In this document: positions 44,290 to 56,480 of the stretch, one piece after another
Numbering within the stretch: the first letter of the stretch is position 1
Layout of the letters: each line of letters begins with the position of its first letter
The notes under the pieces: model-generated
Told to the model about the DNA's origin: nothing
The model's input: only the letters and a program-made list of their open reading frames with translations
Database searches by the model: none
Position numbers and translations under genes: made by a program
Assembly (NCBI RefSeq): GCF_002078875.1
Contig: NC_034411.1
Coordinates: 54,282,486 to 54,346,485, forward strand
Length of the DNA stretch: 64,000 bases
From: Numida meleagris
Lineage: Eukaryota; Chordata; Aves; Galliformes; Numididae
Direction: 5' to 3'

Positions 44290-44560
44290 CATATTAAATA
44301 TGACTAATATTTTCTTCAGAACGGACTTTACAAAAATACATGATCAGCTGCAGTCAGCAAACAAGATCATAATGTGCTGTCTATCACAGCACAAACAGTA
44401 TATTAATGGAGCCATTAATCACCATCAAAACTGTATTAGGAGTGAAGATAGCCAAAGAGAGCTTAACTGACAGCAAGTGGCCATAAACCTGTCCAAAAAC
44501 AAATCTGATTACCATCATACCAGCATCTGTGCCACTTATGAGGGTTCATTTTTTTGATGA
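44290..44560. promoter_or_regulatory. Candidate conserved element
   Basis: Contains GATCAGCTGCAG (CAGCTG E-box), GCAAACAAGATCATAATG, AGTATATTAATGGAGCC, GCCATTAATCACC, AGTGGCCATAAACC and ATCTGATTACC. The repeated ATTAAT cores and forkhead-like CAAACA sites in non-repetitive sequence are typical of vertebrate noncoding elements. Untested. Confidence 0.37.
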
Positions 44561-44640
44561 AATTAAGTAGACAAGTCGTTCATGCGTATAATAGACAACT
44601 AAATCATGGTAAACATGTTGCTGGCAAGAGAAGTAGTTAA

Positions 44641-44705
44641 AGAAAGTGGGAGATTGCTTTGCAGGTGAAATTTCAGGCAAAACACGCTGCCAGTGTCACA
44701 ACAGT
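44641..44705 (+). repeat. 65-bp direct duplication, copy 2
   Basis: Second copy of the block at 43741. Seven substitutions separate the two, so the duplication is not recent. It lies just after the candidate element at 44290-44560. Confidence 0.85.
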
Positions 44706-47040
44706 TGGTTAGAAAACCACTGTCAAACTCATCTTGCCAAGCAGTGAGTGAGAAATGTTTTGGATCCACATTCAACAGAATAAACACTGCTGAAAGTCAG
44801 GGGTTGTTGGGAGCCTCTAGCTATTTACAAGAAGGACGGCTTTTGCCAATATAAACTCTTGCTCTTTATAGGCAATAAATATTCCCTACAAACAATCTGT
44901 TTTATTCATAGACAGTTGGACCCATTATGTTTTGGTCATGACAGACGGGACAGTAGGATGCTGCATTTAAATGACACAGACTGTATAGGAATGTATTTCC
45001 AGATGATAACTGAGCCTGGAGCTTCCACATAAATCAGAGGAGGGAAATTATTCTGTAAGAAATATGCTCGGATTTCAGCCTCATAAATACCAAGAGAAAC
45101 CAAATTTTCAGCCTTCTTAACTTTTATGTGAGCATTTTAATGATCATTTTAGGCAGCTACCAAGAAATTCATGCTTACTGTTAGCAATGTTATACACATG
45201 AGAAGTCTCTCAGGAGAGTACAAGATAAGGCCGCTCTGCATACACATAACTAAGGCTCACATCTGAAAAGGCCTCTACTTTGAAGGCCAAGGCTAATTGG
45301 ATTTTGCTGGTGGAGCAAAACTGTCCAACTCCTGAACTGAACATAAGCTAAAAACCATAGTTTTGCTACCTGCTTCGCTGTGCCAATGACATAGGTAGAG
45401 GTGGATGTACAGCTGAGCAGAGGACCACCATTCAAAGGAAGGGATGAGAGGTCAAACCAAAAAATATTTGGGAGCCAGGCAGAGGCATGAAAATGTGCCT
45501 GCTTTAACTTGCCACCTTCAAATATACTTAAGAGGGCTGGTGATCTTAGTCTACTTCAAATGTTGCCCCTGTCAGTGTAGTACATATGCTGGATGCACAA
45601 TATAATTGAATATGGAACAGGGAGGGGAGCAATCCCCAGAGGGGGAGGTTATTTCTTCACACTAGACATTAATGATGGAGTGAGTGACATTTATCTCCGC
45701 TCCTTTTATGAATCACTGAGATGCAAACAGTGAACACCTTGCCTTTGCTGTGAGCTATGCCTCAAGCCATGGGAAGCTGCCTGCCAGTCACAAGCCAGTG
45801 CCTTGTAGGCAGCTCTATCTTACCTGAGTTCGCAGATGGGCCATTCCCCAGGTGGGTCTGGCAAAACACTTCTCATTAATCATTGCTTAAAGCCCTCTCA
45901 GTGGGAAGACCTCAGGTTAGACATCATTTGGAAACAAATTGGGTGAAAAATAGCTCTGACAATAAGGAGCCCACACAGAATTCCCCTGTGAGAACTTCAG
46001 CAGTGTGAAAACAGACTCTTCCAGGACACTAAATGATCTGTCAGTTAGCAAATGACATTATAATCCAGTTTTATGCCACAGACAGATCAAAGCCTTTGCT
46101 GCACTTCCTCATTTTTCCCTCTGTTTTTCTCCCTTAACCTCCTTTAATGTGACAGAGTAATAGAGGAGGGGAAGAAAGAAAGGGATCTGCTACAGAATTT
46201 ACAAAACATAGCTTTTTTCAGTAAGGTGAAACAGTATCAGATATTCCACATTAAGTTATTTCACCACAGAGGCAAGAAGCAAAATAGAAATGTGGCACAT
46301 TTTTGTCTGCAGTTCAGGAAACGGAGGCTGAGACTTCCATTTCTGGTTTGTTCCCTTTGACAGTCCCTTTTAGTTTTGTGGGCAGAGATCCTGATTCTGC
46401 ACACATCTAACTTTTTGGAGGCGAAGGACTTAGTGACAGACTTAACAAAACCTGTGTTTATGTACGTGTTTGGACTAGGGCTGAAACAGCAATGATGTGC
46501 TTGCTCACCCCAGAGACAACAAAGCGGGGCCCCAGTCTGTACAAGACTGTGGAGACTTGAGGAACTACTTACTCTGTGAGACCAGTCTTAGAGAAAAATT
46601 AAGTTGGAGGTGAAATAGTTAAAGGAAGTCACTTTGTTTTGTCCAGAAAACCTTGCAGATATTCACCAGAAGAACTGATCCCCAAATCCAAACCCACTTT
46701 TCAGACAGATAACCAAGGGCCAAACACTTCCAAGGGGCAAAACAAAGTCTAGCAGTGTTGCCTTGATGCCTCTGTTCTCATCAGTAACAGCTGAAACCTA
46801 ACCGCAGTCTACCATGATCTGTCACATCATGTGTGACTGACGTGCTGCTCAAGCTCTCTGACTGGCCAAAGGACATGACTGTCCCCCTGGCAGTGGGGGT
46901 CTCTCTTCTGCTCTTCTGTAAGTGCATTCACAAAAATCCTGTTAGAGCCACTTTTAAAACAAAGCTTTAAAATGAAGCATGGTTTCAAGGGCCTTTCTGA
47001 ATGGAGGCCACAGCAATTACTTCAAAGTAAAATCCTTATC
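44706..47040. other. Intergenic sequence, no gene seen
   Basis: Unique sequence with no coding frame, repeat family or motif cluster that I can support. Confidence 0.45.
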
Positions 47041-47430
47041 GTAGAATCATAGAATCATTTGTTGGAAGGAAAATTTAAAGGTCATCTGCAATGAACAAGG
47101 ATGGGGCACCTACCTGCAATGAACAGGGACAGGGCACCCACCACCTGTCTGGGCAACTTGTTCCAGTTTCTCACCACCCTTATTGTAAAAACTTTTTTCC
47201 TTATATCCAATCTAAATATCCCTGGTTTTAGTTTGAAACCATTTCCCCTTGTCTTGTCACAGCAGACGCTGCTGAAGAGTCTGTCCCCTTCTTTCTTACA
47301 GCCCCCCTTTAGATATTGAAAGGTTGCTATTGAGTCTTCCTGGAGCCTTCTCTTCTCAAGGCTGAACAGCCCCAGCTGTCTCAGCCTCGGATTACTTCTG
47401 TGGCCCTCCTCTGGACATGCTCCAGCATGT
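47041..47430 (-). mobile_element. CR1 LINE fragment, 3' end
   Basis: The reverse strand reads [20 protein letters not shown], then FQYLKGGCKKEGDRLFSSVC and FRLDIRKKVF, the CR1 ORF2 C-terminus. The left edge carries the terminal tail as GTAGAATCATAGAATCATT. It is 5'-truncated and forms an inverted pair with the CR1 copy at 48076. Confidence 0.94.
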
Positions 47431-48075
47431 CTTTTGGCTTTTCTCTTGTCCATTGATACAGTTATGCCATCATAGAAGGCCAGTAGATTGGTCAGACAGG
47501 ACTTGAGATATGCTGGTTGTATAGTGTCACCTCTTTCTCTTCCACATGCCTTAGCATAGCTTCCAGGAGGATCTGTTCCATAAATGGAACATCAGTGCTC
47601 AAACAGTGGTCTGGGCAGCCTAGTTATTCCCTGTAAAAAGACAGTATTCATCTTCAAACACTGACACTTCGTATCAGTGGTAATTTTGGCACCTCAGAGG
47701 AATTAATTTTGAACTAGCTGAAGTAGACTTAAAAATTACTTTTCTTCTCTGCCTCCAGAATTTCTTCTTTTCTCAAGTACACAGGAAGGTTAAACTGACC
47801 CAGGGTATGGACAACATATAAAGGGAGAGGGCAAGTGTGAAGCATAATTCACACAAATTGAATAGAGTATCTAACTGTAGTGAGGGACAATTCAGACATT
47901 CTTCTAGTATAGTCAAGTATACCATGCGGACGTGGACACTTGCAAAACCCACAGCTATAAGGGGCTGAAACATAAAAGGAAATTGTTAATACTCAGGCTT
48001 TGATTCTTGATGGTGTCTGGATTATCTGTATGAACACCTGCCTACATACTAAACTAGAAAGGGGTTGAGGACTGA
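47431..48075. other. Unique sequence between two inverted CR1 copies
   Basis: About 650 bases of AT-rich sequence separating two opposed CR1 fragments. No gene is seen. Confidence 0.5.
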
Positions 48076-48900
48076 AGAAGTGGGCCCATGAGAACCTAAT
48101 GAGGTTCAACAAGGCCAAATGCAAGGTTCTGCACTTGGGCTGGGGCAATCCCAGGTATTTATACAGACTGGCGGAAGATCTACTTGAGAGTAGCCCTGCG
48201 GAGAAGGACGTGGGGGTCCTGGTGGACAAGAAGCTGGACATGAGCCAGCAGTGTGTGCTGGCAGCCCAGAAGGCCAACTATGTTCTGGGCTGCATTAAAA
48301 GAGGAGTGGCCAGCAGGAAGAGGGAGGTAATTGTCTCCCTCTACTCAGCTCTTGTGAGGCCCCATCTGGAGTACTGCATCCAAGCCTGGGCCTCCCAGCA
48401 CAAGAAAGATGTGGAGCTCTTAGAGCGGATCCAGAGGAGGGCCACTAAGATGATCAGAGGGCTGGAGCACCTCTCCTATGAAGAAAGGTTGAGGGAACTG
48501 GGCTTGTTTAGCTTGGAGAAGAGACAGCTCCGGGGAGACTTCATTGTGGCCTTCCAGTACTTGAAGAGAACATGTAAACAGGAGGGGGTATGACTGATGA
48601 CTGTTTAATTGAGAGGATAGTGATAGGACAAGGGGGAATGGTTTTAAACTAAGACATGGGAGGTTTAGGTTGGATATTAGAAGGAAGTTTTTCACACAGA
48701 GGGTAGTGACACAATGGAACAGGTTGCCCAAGGAGGTTGTGGATGCCCCATCGCTGGAAGCATTCAAGGCCAGGCTGGATGTGGCTTTGGGCAGCCTGGT
48801 CTAGTGGTTTGTGACCCTGCACACAGCAGGGGGGTTGAAACTAGATGATCATTATGGTCCTTTTCAACCCAGACCATTGTATGATTCTGTGATTCCATGA
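48076..48900 (+). mobile_element. CR1 LINE fragment, best-preserved copy
   Basis: This 825-bp 3' end of a CR1 element is in forward orientation. One frame stays open for 164 residues (48099-48593) and shows the reverse-transcriptase C-terminal region: [18 protein letters not shown] near the start, [20 protein letters not shown] and [19 protein letters not shown]. The frame breaks after EGV. The sequence then continues through the 3' UTR to the terminal ATGATTCTGTGATTCCATGA tail at 48881-48900. It lacks the endonuclease and the catalytic reverse-transcriptase core, so it is inactive. Confidence 0.96.
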
Positions 48901-49785
48901 CTAATATTTTAATGGGTTCCAGCTACAACTGTGTCCTTGCAGGATGTAGGAAGGTTTTTTGAAGTCTCTCTGCCAACAGTCGTAACACATCAGGTCTTAG
49001 AGTTTGGATATCAAGAGTTTGCACCAGTCTGAATCCAAGCAAGCCATTATCAGCTCAGGATCTTCACCACATGGTAGACATACCAAATATTATAAGACCT
49101 AAGGGCTGTGCAACAGCCTGTTGAGGTTTGATTCCTTGCTTTTGCTGTTCCAGTGATAAGTCCCTGAGGTACTGAAGACTCCTCGTTCTCTTACTTTTCC
49201 CCAGTCAGTTCTATCAACTTTTTGTCTGGAGTCAATCAGTAGCATCTGCCATAGTTCTGCCAATATCTACTGTCTCTATATGCTACCTCAGCTTTCCTAT
49301 CCAGGAGTTCAGTGCAGACCTCGAAGCATGCTTGGCCTCAAGTACTGAAATCATTTTTCTTTCAGTGTGGTTTATCCAGACATGGTCCATGCATTGAGCC
49401 TTATCTATCAGTATCCTCTTCCTAGAGCACACCAGTGTCCCCCAGCACGAATTTTTGCAAAGAAGTATGAACATCAATTATTTAGCAAACACAGAGCCCA
49501 GCTGCTCCATTCCTTCCTGCTCTAGGTCCCTTGCACCTTGAGTTCTCTTGCTGAAATCAGGCTTAAAACTGACAGTCTTTCTGTGGCTACTGCTGTCAGA
49601 TTTCCAAGAATAGCCCTAAGGTGTTGAAGAATGAAGCCTGATCCAACACTTGTCCCAGTTCAGTACGTTTGCACCTCTCTGCTGACTCATGGAAATGATG
49701 GGGTTGCAGCCAGCCTCACTCATCACACAGAATTAGTGAGCATGTGAGTGTCTTTGCATGGCAGCCCTACGCAGCAGTCAGCAAG
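48901..49785. other. Intergenic sequence, no gene seen
   Basis: Unique sequence; short frames only. Confidence 0.45.
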
Positions 49786-50110
49786 TAAGAAGATTTATTG
49801 CTTTATTTGACACTCTGTTATTCACTAACTGAGCATGACACATCTGGGACTAGGAACCATCTATTTGACACCAATGAGCCTTTTTTGCTTTAATTAAGTT
49901 TATCCAGTTCATGCCCAGAATACAATCTGGGCAGGGAAAGACTCCCACAGTGGACCGGAATGGGAGTCACTGGTTTTATTTTTTTTCCCCGGAAATGAAT
50001 AGGATTCACAAATGACATCATAGGTTACAGAACAAGGAGAGGTGATGTCAATCACTTCAGCAAGATCCTTCTTGTCATAGGGCACCAGAATGATAAGAAA
50101 CCATTTATTT
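49786..50110. promoter_or_regulatory. Candidate conserved element
   Basis: Contains GCTTTAATTAAGTTTATCC, AATGACATCATAGG (CRE/AP-1-like) and GGTGATGTCAATCACTT (PBX/MEIS-like TCAATCA) in unique sequence. Inferred from motifs only. Confidence 0.27.
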
Positions 50111-53100
50111 AATGCTGATACTACAGTGGAGAAAAGTACATAAAAATCCCGGAAATAATAACAGCAAAGTCAGGGATCAGAGTGAAATTAAATGACCTTG
50201 CTCAGCCCATAGATGAGACTGCACAGATTGTGTCCCTTGTTGCACTACCCAGGGCACAACCTATTTGTGCTGTGCAGAGCTGGGAACAACCATGGCCCAT
50301 GGTTGCTTATTTCTTTCCTTCTCCTGGTGGGACAGATGGACCCACATGCATGGGAACTTAACTCGCTATGAGCTAGAAATGTATTATGGAAAATAAGGAA
50401 AACTGGGAACATCTTACCAGTCTTACATGGAGTTTAAATGCAGCACTGAGTGCACTTCAGTTGCTTACACTGTTTGGGCTGTCACTGGGATAATGAAGGA
50501 ACCAACCATTCATGTGACAGATGAACTCATCGCTGTTTGGGTATTAAATCAGAACTGTTGCTAAACACTTTAATAGAGCTTGTGCATCCTAAATGGAATA
50601 TTTCAATTTTTTTTTCTTGTAATTATTCCCAGGTCTGTAATTAAACTGGCCCCTATGCTGATGAGTTCCAAAGCCTTTTTGTTGCTGCTATTTTGCAGAT
50701 TTAAAAGGAGAATTTGCTCAGCAGGTGCATTTAACCTGGAGTTTCAGCTCTTTTTTGTCACTTGGTCATGAAGAACAAAGTTTCCCCCTTTTATATGTAG
50801 ATGTTGATATGACAATGCATAACCAGATAATTCTGAACAGAAATTATAGTCAGGAAAGGAAAAGAAAGAAGTGAGCAGTTAATAGTAAAAATAAGTCAGT
50901 AACCAGCCTCCTGTTTAAAATCTAATGGTACATTTTTCATTTTGGAGTGTTCATCATGTCCAGCAGGATGGCAGCACTAACAGAGTGGGCCTTTAACCAT
51001 GCTATAGGGACTAACGCAGTGAGGATGTGTGGGACACAGTGCCCAGCAGCAGCAGTGCCCAGCCTGAGGAACACCTACACAGATGATGACTTGCCACCCA
51101 AAAAGTCAGCAATCTCTTCTTTCACAGCTCTTCTGTGATTTTTTTTCCTCTAATATGTATATTTTTTGCAGTCTACTTTTCCACTATAGGCGCTGAAGTT
51201 CTTTTGCCAGTGTGCTACATGTTGTCTCGCACAAGTCTTTAGTTTGAAATTAACAGTAGCGGAGGATTAAGAACATTCATTCTGTTTACCTGAAATACTT
51301 TACCTACAAAAATGTGATCAACTCTCACTTTCAGATTTTTTTTTCTGGTTATAATGTATAATACAGCATCATATATGACTTGAAGACAAATCTCCAAGTT
51401 TTATATTAACAAGATTTATTCACATGGAAGATGTATATTTTATTTTCTTGTCTTTCAAATGGAACACTGTCAGAATTTTTATTGCTCTAGATTTTTTCCA
51501 ACAAATTTTGTGAAACATCTTAGTTTGTGGGGAGCTGTTCTGTCCTAGCACTGGTATTTCTCCAAGTAGCTTTACAACACAAAACTTTGGTAATCACATG
51601 AAAGATCATCATTAGCTTGTGTCACAATGACAAAATACCATTTGTTCCTTGTTTCCTGTCTCTCAGCAACATTTTTCACTCTTAATTCTCCAATTATTTC
51701 ATAATATCATTTCATATTTCATTTTCTATTTCAATCATTTCATACTTCATTTTATGCCAGGTCATATGAAAAGTCCCGCTATATTGGATCAAGGAGCTCT
51801 CTGTTATTTTTTATGGTGTTGACACTTTCCAAACATGATGTGTGCTGTACCATTTTTGTAACTGTGAATTGCCATCTCATTAATCTTGAAATATTCTGAG
51901 GAGTAGGTTTCACCGAAGCAGATAGTTTCCAGTAAGGTTTCTCATACACACTACTTTGCATTGATGGTCAGTGAATTTAATTCCAGTGGAACATGCTGCA
52001 TTTTAGGTACATTGAATATCTGTGCACTGGAACACTCTCAGTCAGATGACCACTGGTGCACTAGCACTTTGGGAAAGCTCCATTTTTGTCCATATAGTTT
52101 CATGTCTTTTTCCAAAGACAACTGATAAATTATTATAAGCATGCAATCACCTTTATAAGTGTCAAAATTCTCTTTATGGTTTCCACCAGTTTATGAAATA
52201 CAGATGTAAGGCAGATTTACTCATCCATTTTCTAGATTCAGCATTTTCTGTTCTTTTTTGGATCAATGACTGCAATGTTTTTCACACATCTTGCATATGT
52301 TCCTGTGCATAGCTCACTGCTTTATATATTGTTTGAACCAGCTTCTGGAAAGAACGGCAGAAGCAGCAAAATCTAAAGTACCACGTCCAAGTGCCACAGA
52401 AATTAGGAATCCCTCTGTTTATCTACTGAACATGGTGATTGCCATTCTTTTTAATAAGCATAACATGATGACCTCTCTGCTGCTGTCATGCCTCTGTTTG
52501 TCTGTTCACATCAAGTAGACCATTAAGACTGGAGCCTGGTACATCATCCCAGAAATAAAGACCAGGGAGGATTAGTGTCTCAGGGAAAGGAGATGACTTT
52601 TTCTCAGTACATTTTGCTGGAATCAACAGACAACAGACAACGGACAACAAGACTCCAGCAGGCATCAGGTTTGCAGAAGCTGTAAATCACCATAATCAGT
52701 GAAACACTGGGTTTGAAGTCCTTGCTCTGCAGTACAGATTGAGAGGTGCTACATGTAGACATGGAGCCAAATCACGATATTTAATCCCCTCAAGTTAATC
52801 TACAGTGCTTCAAATTCAACATCAAGATTCCTGTCCTACAGAGAATTCCTATCTGTTGCTTCTTAAGGAAAGAAAACAATGCAGCTGAGAACAAATACCA
52901 TGGTTACCACCTCTCAGAGACATATGAAGTTACTAATCTAGTTCCACATTGTCTACATGAGGTAAGTAAACAACAGGCTTTCACTTTAAGGAACTTGAGA
53001 ACTCCAATGAATTAAAACCTCATTTTTGCCCATGAAAACTGAAATAAATGTATGAATAAATAAACATATGGTCTTTGCTGCCATTTAGCTGTCTTTTTAA

Positions 53101-55197
53101 GGCAGGATAGAGCAAACTTGTTTGGAAAATTAGGTGAGCATCTCTATTCCTCTTCTATCTATCACTTAGGAAACAGGGGCAGTTCTTTCAACACAAAACT
53201 CATTTGATTGGCTACGTTACAATTAAATTGGAACCCCCCCAAAATTTAGCATATTTTTGTACTGGATAATTGAAGTACAGATCATAGAGACGCACTGTGT
53301 GTTCTCAGTGACTAGTACAGATCAATTTGGAGACTCCATGTTGTCTCTGTGTAGGATCTCAAATGCAAATCAGATAAAACATATTTTGTGGAGTAGAATA
53401 TACCCTTGGAACTGAAGGAAACTCTGGTAAAGCTGAAAGAAATACCATCAAAACTGTTCTGTGTCTCACTCACACATGACCAGATTCAGAGAGGGCTGTT
53501 GTGGGGAATCACAGGGTGTGTGAGTGCCATACAAAAACCATATTTCTTTGGGTGAGGAGAACGTATCTGCCTCTCTATCAATAAATGTCTTAGTGCTTGA
53601 GCCTTCTGTGCTCACGCCTGAAACCTCTCTCTCCTACGGTACTCTCTCAAATCATACCATCAATCTGTCACAACTAAGCTAAGTGATCCATTTCTGAGTT
53701 CAGGGAGGGATTAAATCAAATTGTAGTTCACACTGATCAAAACCCTAGAGCTGCACTGCTGCTGTTGTTAGGGTGATCCTGGGGTATGCACGTCCAGCTA
53801 GATACACTTGTGAGCTAAGGAATTATAAATGGGAAGCCTGTGAAAGTAATTTTAGGTGGTAGAAAAGTCTTACATAAAATCTCAGGAGAAGCTTTTCTTT
53901 TTCTTTGAGGAAGAAAAGCCATTTTGGTTAAAGTATCTGTTGCTGTTGCCCTCCACATCTCTCTTTTCTTCTTGGACATGGAAATGGCTTTCAGAATGCT
54001 TGTGAATAAGTGGCAGTCACTAGGAGTGAGGCAATTATTCCTGTATTAGCCACTGAGCAAAAACATTTTGGATTATGACTCGTGTGAAGCAAGGCTCACG
54101 AAACTGCTAGTTGGAGACAAAAGACTCACAGCTGTCCAAGAAACAGATCCTTAAGGTTCCCGTGCTTTCTGTATTCTTCCTTAATTCTTTTCAATTTGCA
54201 TGCATCTATGCTAAATGTCTGTGTAGAATGCTTTCACTGAAAAAGAAAGTCTCTGACTCTGGATGTGTTACAAATAGTGACTAAATGGGAGAGCTTAGAG
54301 CATTAACAATGCTAGGAATTAATCTCTCTCATTTTTTTTTTATGATGCTATGTGTTTGAAACATCAAATTAACTTCAGTGCCAGAAATGTGTTAACCACT
54401 GCTTTGTGCCTTCAGCTGTGTTGAGTCCAAATTTCAGTATGCAGAGTGTTAAGCTGTCCTCTGAGATTAATGTATTTAAATATTTTTGTCTTTCCTATGG
54501 CAGTGTGAAAAGCGAAGGGCAGCAAGCAGCTAGGCAGAAGGGTTAACTGGCAGTGCTGCTGGGTGGGGAAGGGTGGAAGGATTTGCATAGAATAGCATCT
54601 GGAATCTATATGTCCTCACATACTTTGAGGGGGGAAGCAGTTTTCCACATTCATTACAGCCTGGTAAGGAAGAGGAGAAAAGAAATAAGAGGGAATAGAA
54701 AAGGAACAGGGGACTCCTTTTGTATCTGTGTCCAATATGGTTTCTTTTGATTTTTCATTCTCCATAGTCAAGAGCTCCCCATGGGTTCTCATCTGTTACC
54801 CAGGCTTTGCCATACCTGCCTGCCTGTGTGAAAATGGCTCAGCTGCCGGCACTGGATGAGGCTAACAGATCACATCTATCTCTCTGGCGTCTACTGAGCG
54901 CACAGGGCTCCAAGGATCAAGCCCTGGACAAGAGCACAAAAGCAGGTCTGTATAGAAGCAGCCAACCTTCTGCATCGTCCGTAGCTCATTGTGCGGACAC
55001 TGGAGGTCAAAACTCACCCGCATTCCTGCTTTCACCATGTGGTTGTGTCTCTGCGTGTCTGCATGTGTGAGTGTGTGAGCAAGAAGCACTGCAAAGTTAC
55101 ACCGCAGCATTGTTCTATGGCATCGCTCTGGGCAGTAATTAGTAGGATGAAAGGCATTTAGAAAGAATATGCATATATAGAGTACATGGAGGCAGAA
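50111..55197. other. Intergenic sequence, no gene seen
   Basis: Long AT-rich unique stretch. 50620-50760, with CTGTAATTAAACTGG and AGCAGGTGCATTTAACC, may be conserved. A TTCAT-rich low-complexity patch lies at about 51697-51752 and ACAACAG-type repeats near 52627. No gene signal. Confidence 0.45.
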
Positions 55198-55310
55198 ATA
55201 GAGATGATAGGGACTGAGAGAGAGATAGAGATAGAGATAAGAGATAGAGGTAGATACACTACAGAGAGAGATACAATAGAGATACAATACAGACAGAGAT
55301 ACTCTAGCTC
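55198..55310 (+). repeat. Degenerate (GATAGA)n microsatellite
   Basis: GATAGA, GAGATA and GATACA hexamers repeat over about 110 bases. The opposite-strand Tyr/Ser/Leu/Ile-rich frames at 54.9-55.4 kb are translations of this repeat. Confidence 0.88.
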
Positions 55311-56128
55311 AGTACAGCAATTCTGGACAACAAATGCAGAAACACGCTTTATATTCATGTAGGCAGGTAAGTAAGAGCTGCCTGGATTTCTCTGGAACTT
55401 TCATTCAGAAAGGGAAATGAAATAAAAAACGTAAATAAATTGAAATATCTGTTAGACATACGTCCAATATCAGGAAGGCGGAGGGGATGAAATAACTTTG
55501 AGAAGCTGGAGGAGAAATCCAAAGGGAACAGAGAAACAAGATTATTAATGACAACAATCAAGGAATGCTCATTTGAAAGGGGAAGGGAAAAGGTTCTGTT
55601 CTGTGGAAAAGCACTGGAATTGGGAAAACTATGAGCAAACCATGAAAATATCTATTTTGGCAGTTCCCCCTTTTACATCAGTTTAGATCAGCTCAGTAAA
55701 ACAAGTTTCCAGTGCAGAGTCATCAATCCCACTGAGAATTCACAAGTCATTCGTTTGCATTTTGGGCCAATAATCTCACAATATTTTCCAAATGTCAGCA
55801 AATCTGCTAAACTAGAAAAATCAGAGAGAATCAGCCTGACATTTCACAGCTTGAATTTATAACTGTCAGATTTCACATCTTTGCATGGGTACCAGGATTT
55901 CCTTCCTCCCTCTGTGCAGCTCTTGTACTCACATTTTGTATTTCCTCTTCCATCTGTGTCCCTGACCAGAGCCTTTTCCTGCAGTTTATGTCCCTGAAAG
56001 AGTTCCTTCTCAAGTCATCAAGTAGACCAAGGAGTTTGGTTTCTCAGCCTTGTATGACACATTTTTTAAAAACTGTCTTTCGTAATGTTGTATTAGCAAA
56101 GAAGTTCGGTGATCGTGGATTTTTACCT
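55311..56128. other. Intergenic sequence, no gene seen
   Basis: Unique AT-rich sequence without coding signal. Confidence 0.45.
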
Positions 56129-56480
56129 TTCCTTTTTTCCTCCCTCCCTTCCTCCTTCCCTCCCTTTTCCTTCCTTCCTTCCTTCCTTCCTTCCTTCCTT
56201 CCTTCCTTCCTTCCTTCCTTCCTTCCTTCCTTCCTTCCTTNNNNNNNNNNNNNNNNNNNNNNNNNNNNNNNNNNNNNNNNNNNNNNNNNNNNNNNNNNNN
56301 NNNNNNNNNNCTTCCTTCCTTCCTTCCTTCCTTCCTTCCTTCCTTCCTTCCTTCCTTCCTTCCTTCCTTCCTTCCCTCTTTCCCTCTTTCCCTCCTACCT
56401 TTTTCTTCCTTTTTCCCTTCCTTTCTTTCTTCCTTTCTTTCTTCCTATTTTCCTTTCTTCCTTTCTTCCTCCCTCTTTGC
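56129..56480 (+). repeat. (CCTT)n microsatellite with internal gap
   Basis: About 110 bases of CCTT-type repeat precede the N block and about 170 bases follow, degrading into CCCTTT and TTTCTTCC variants. The Phe-Leu-Pro-Ser and Gly-Arg-Lys-Glu frames here are repeat translations. Confidence 0.95.
56241..56310. other. Assembly gap (70 N)
   Basis: Unsequenced bases inside the CCTT repeat. The unit is the same on both sides, so this is probably missing repeat length only. Confidence 0.99.

Noticed and set aside
48099..48593. 164-residue frame as a host gene
   Set aside because: The translation matches the CR1 LINE ORF2 C-terminus and the DNA ends in the CR1 terminal repeat.
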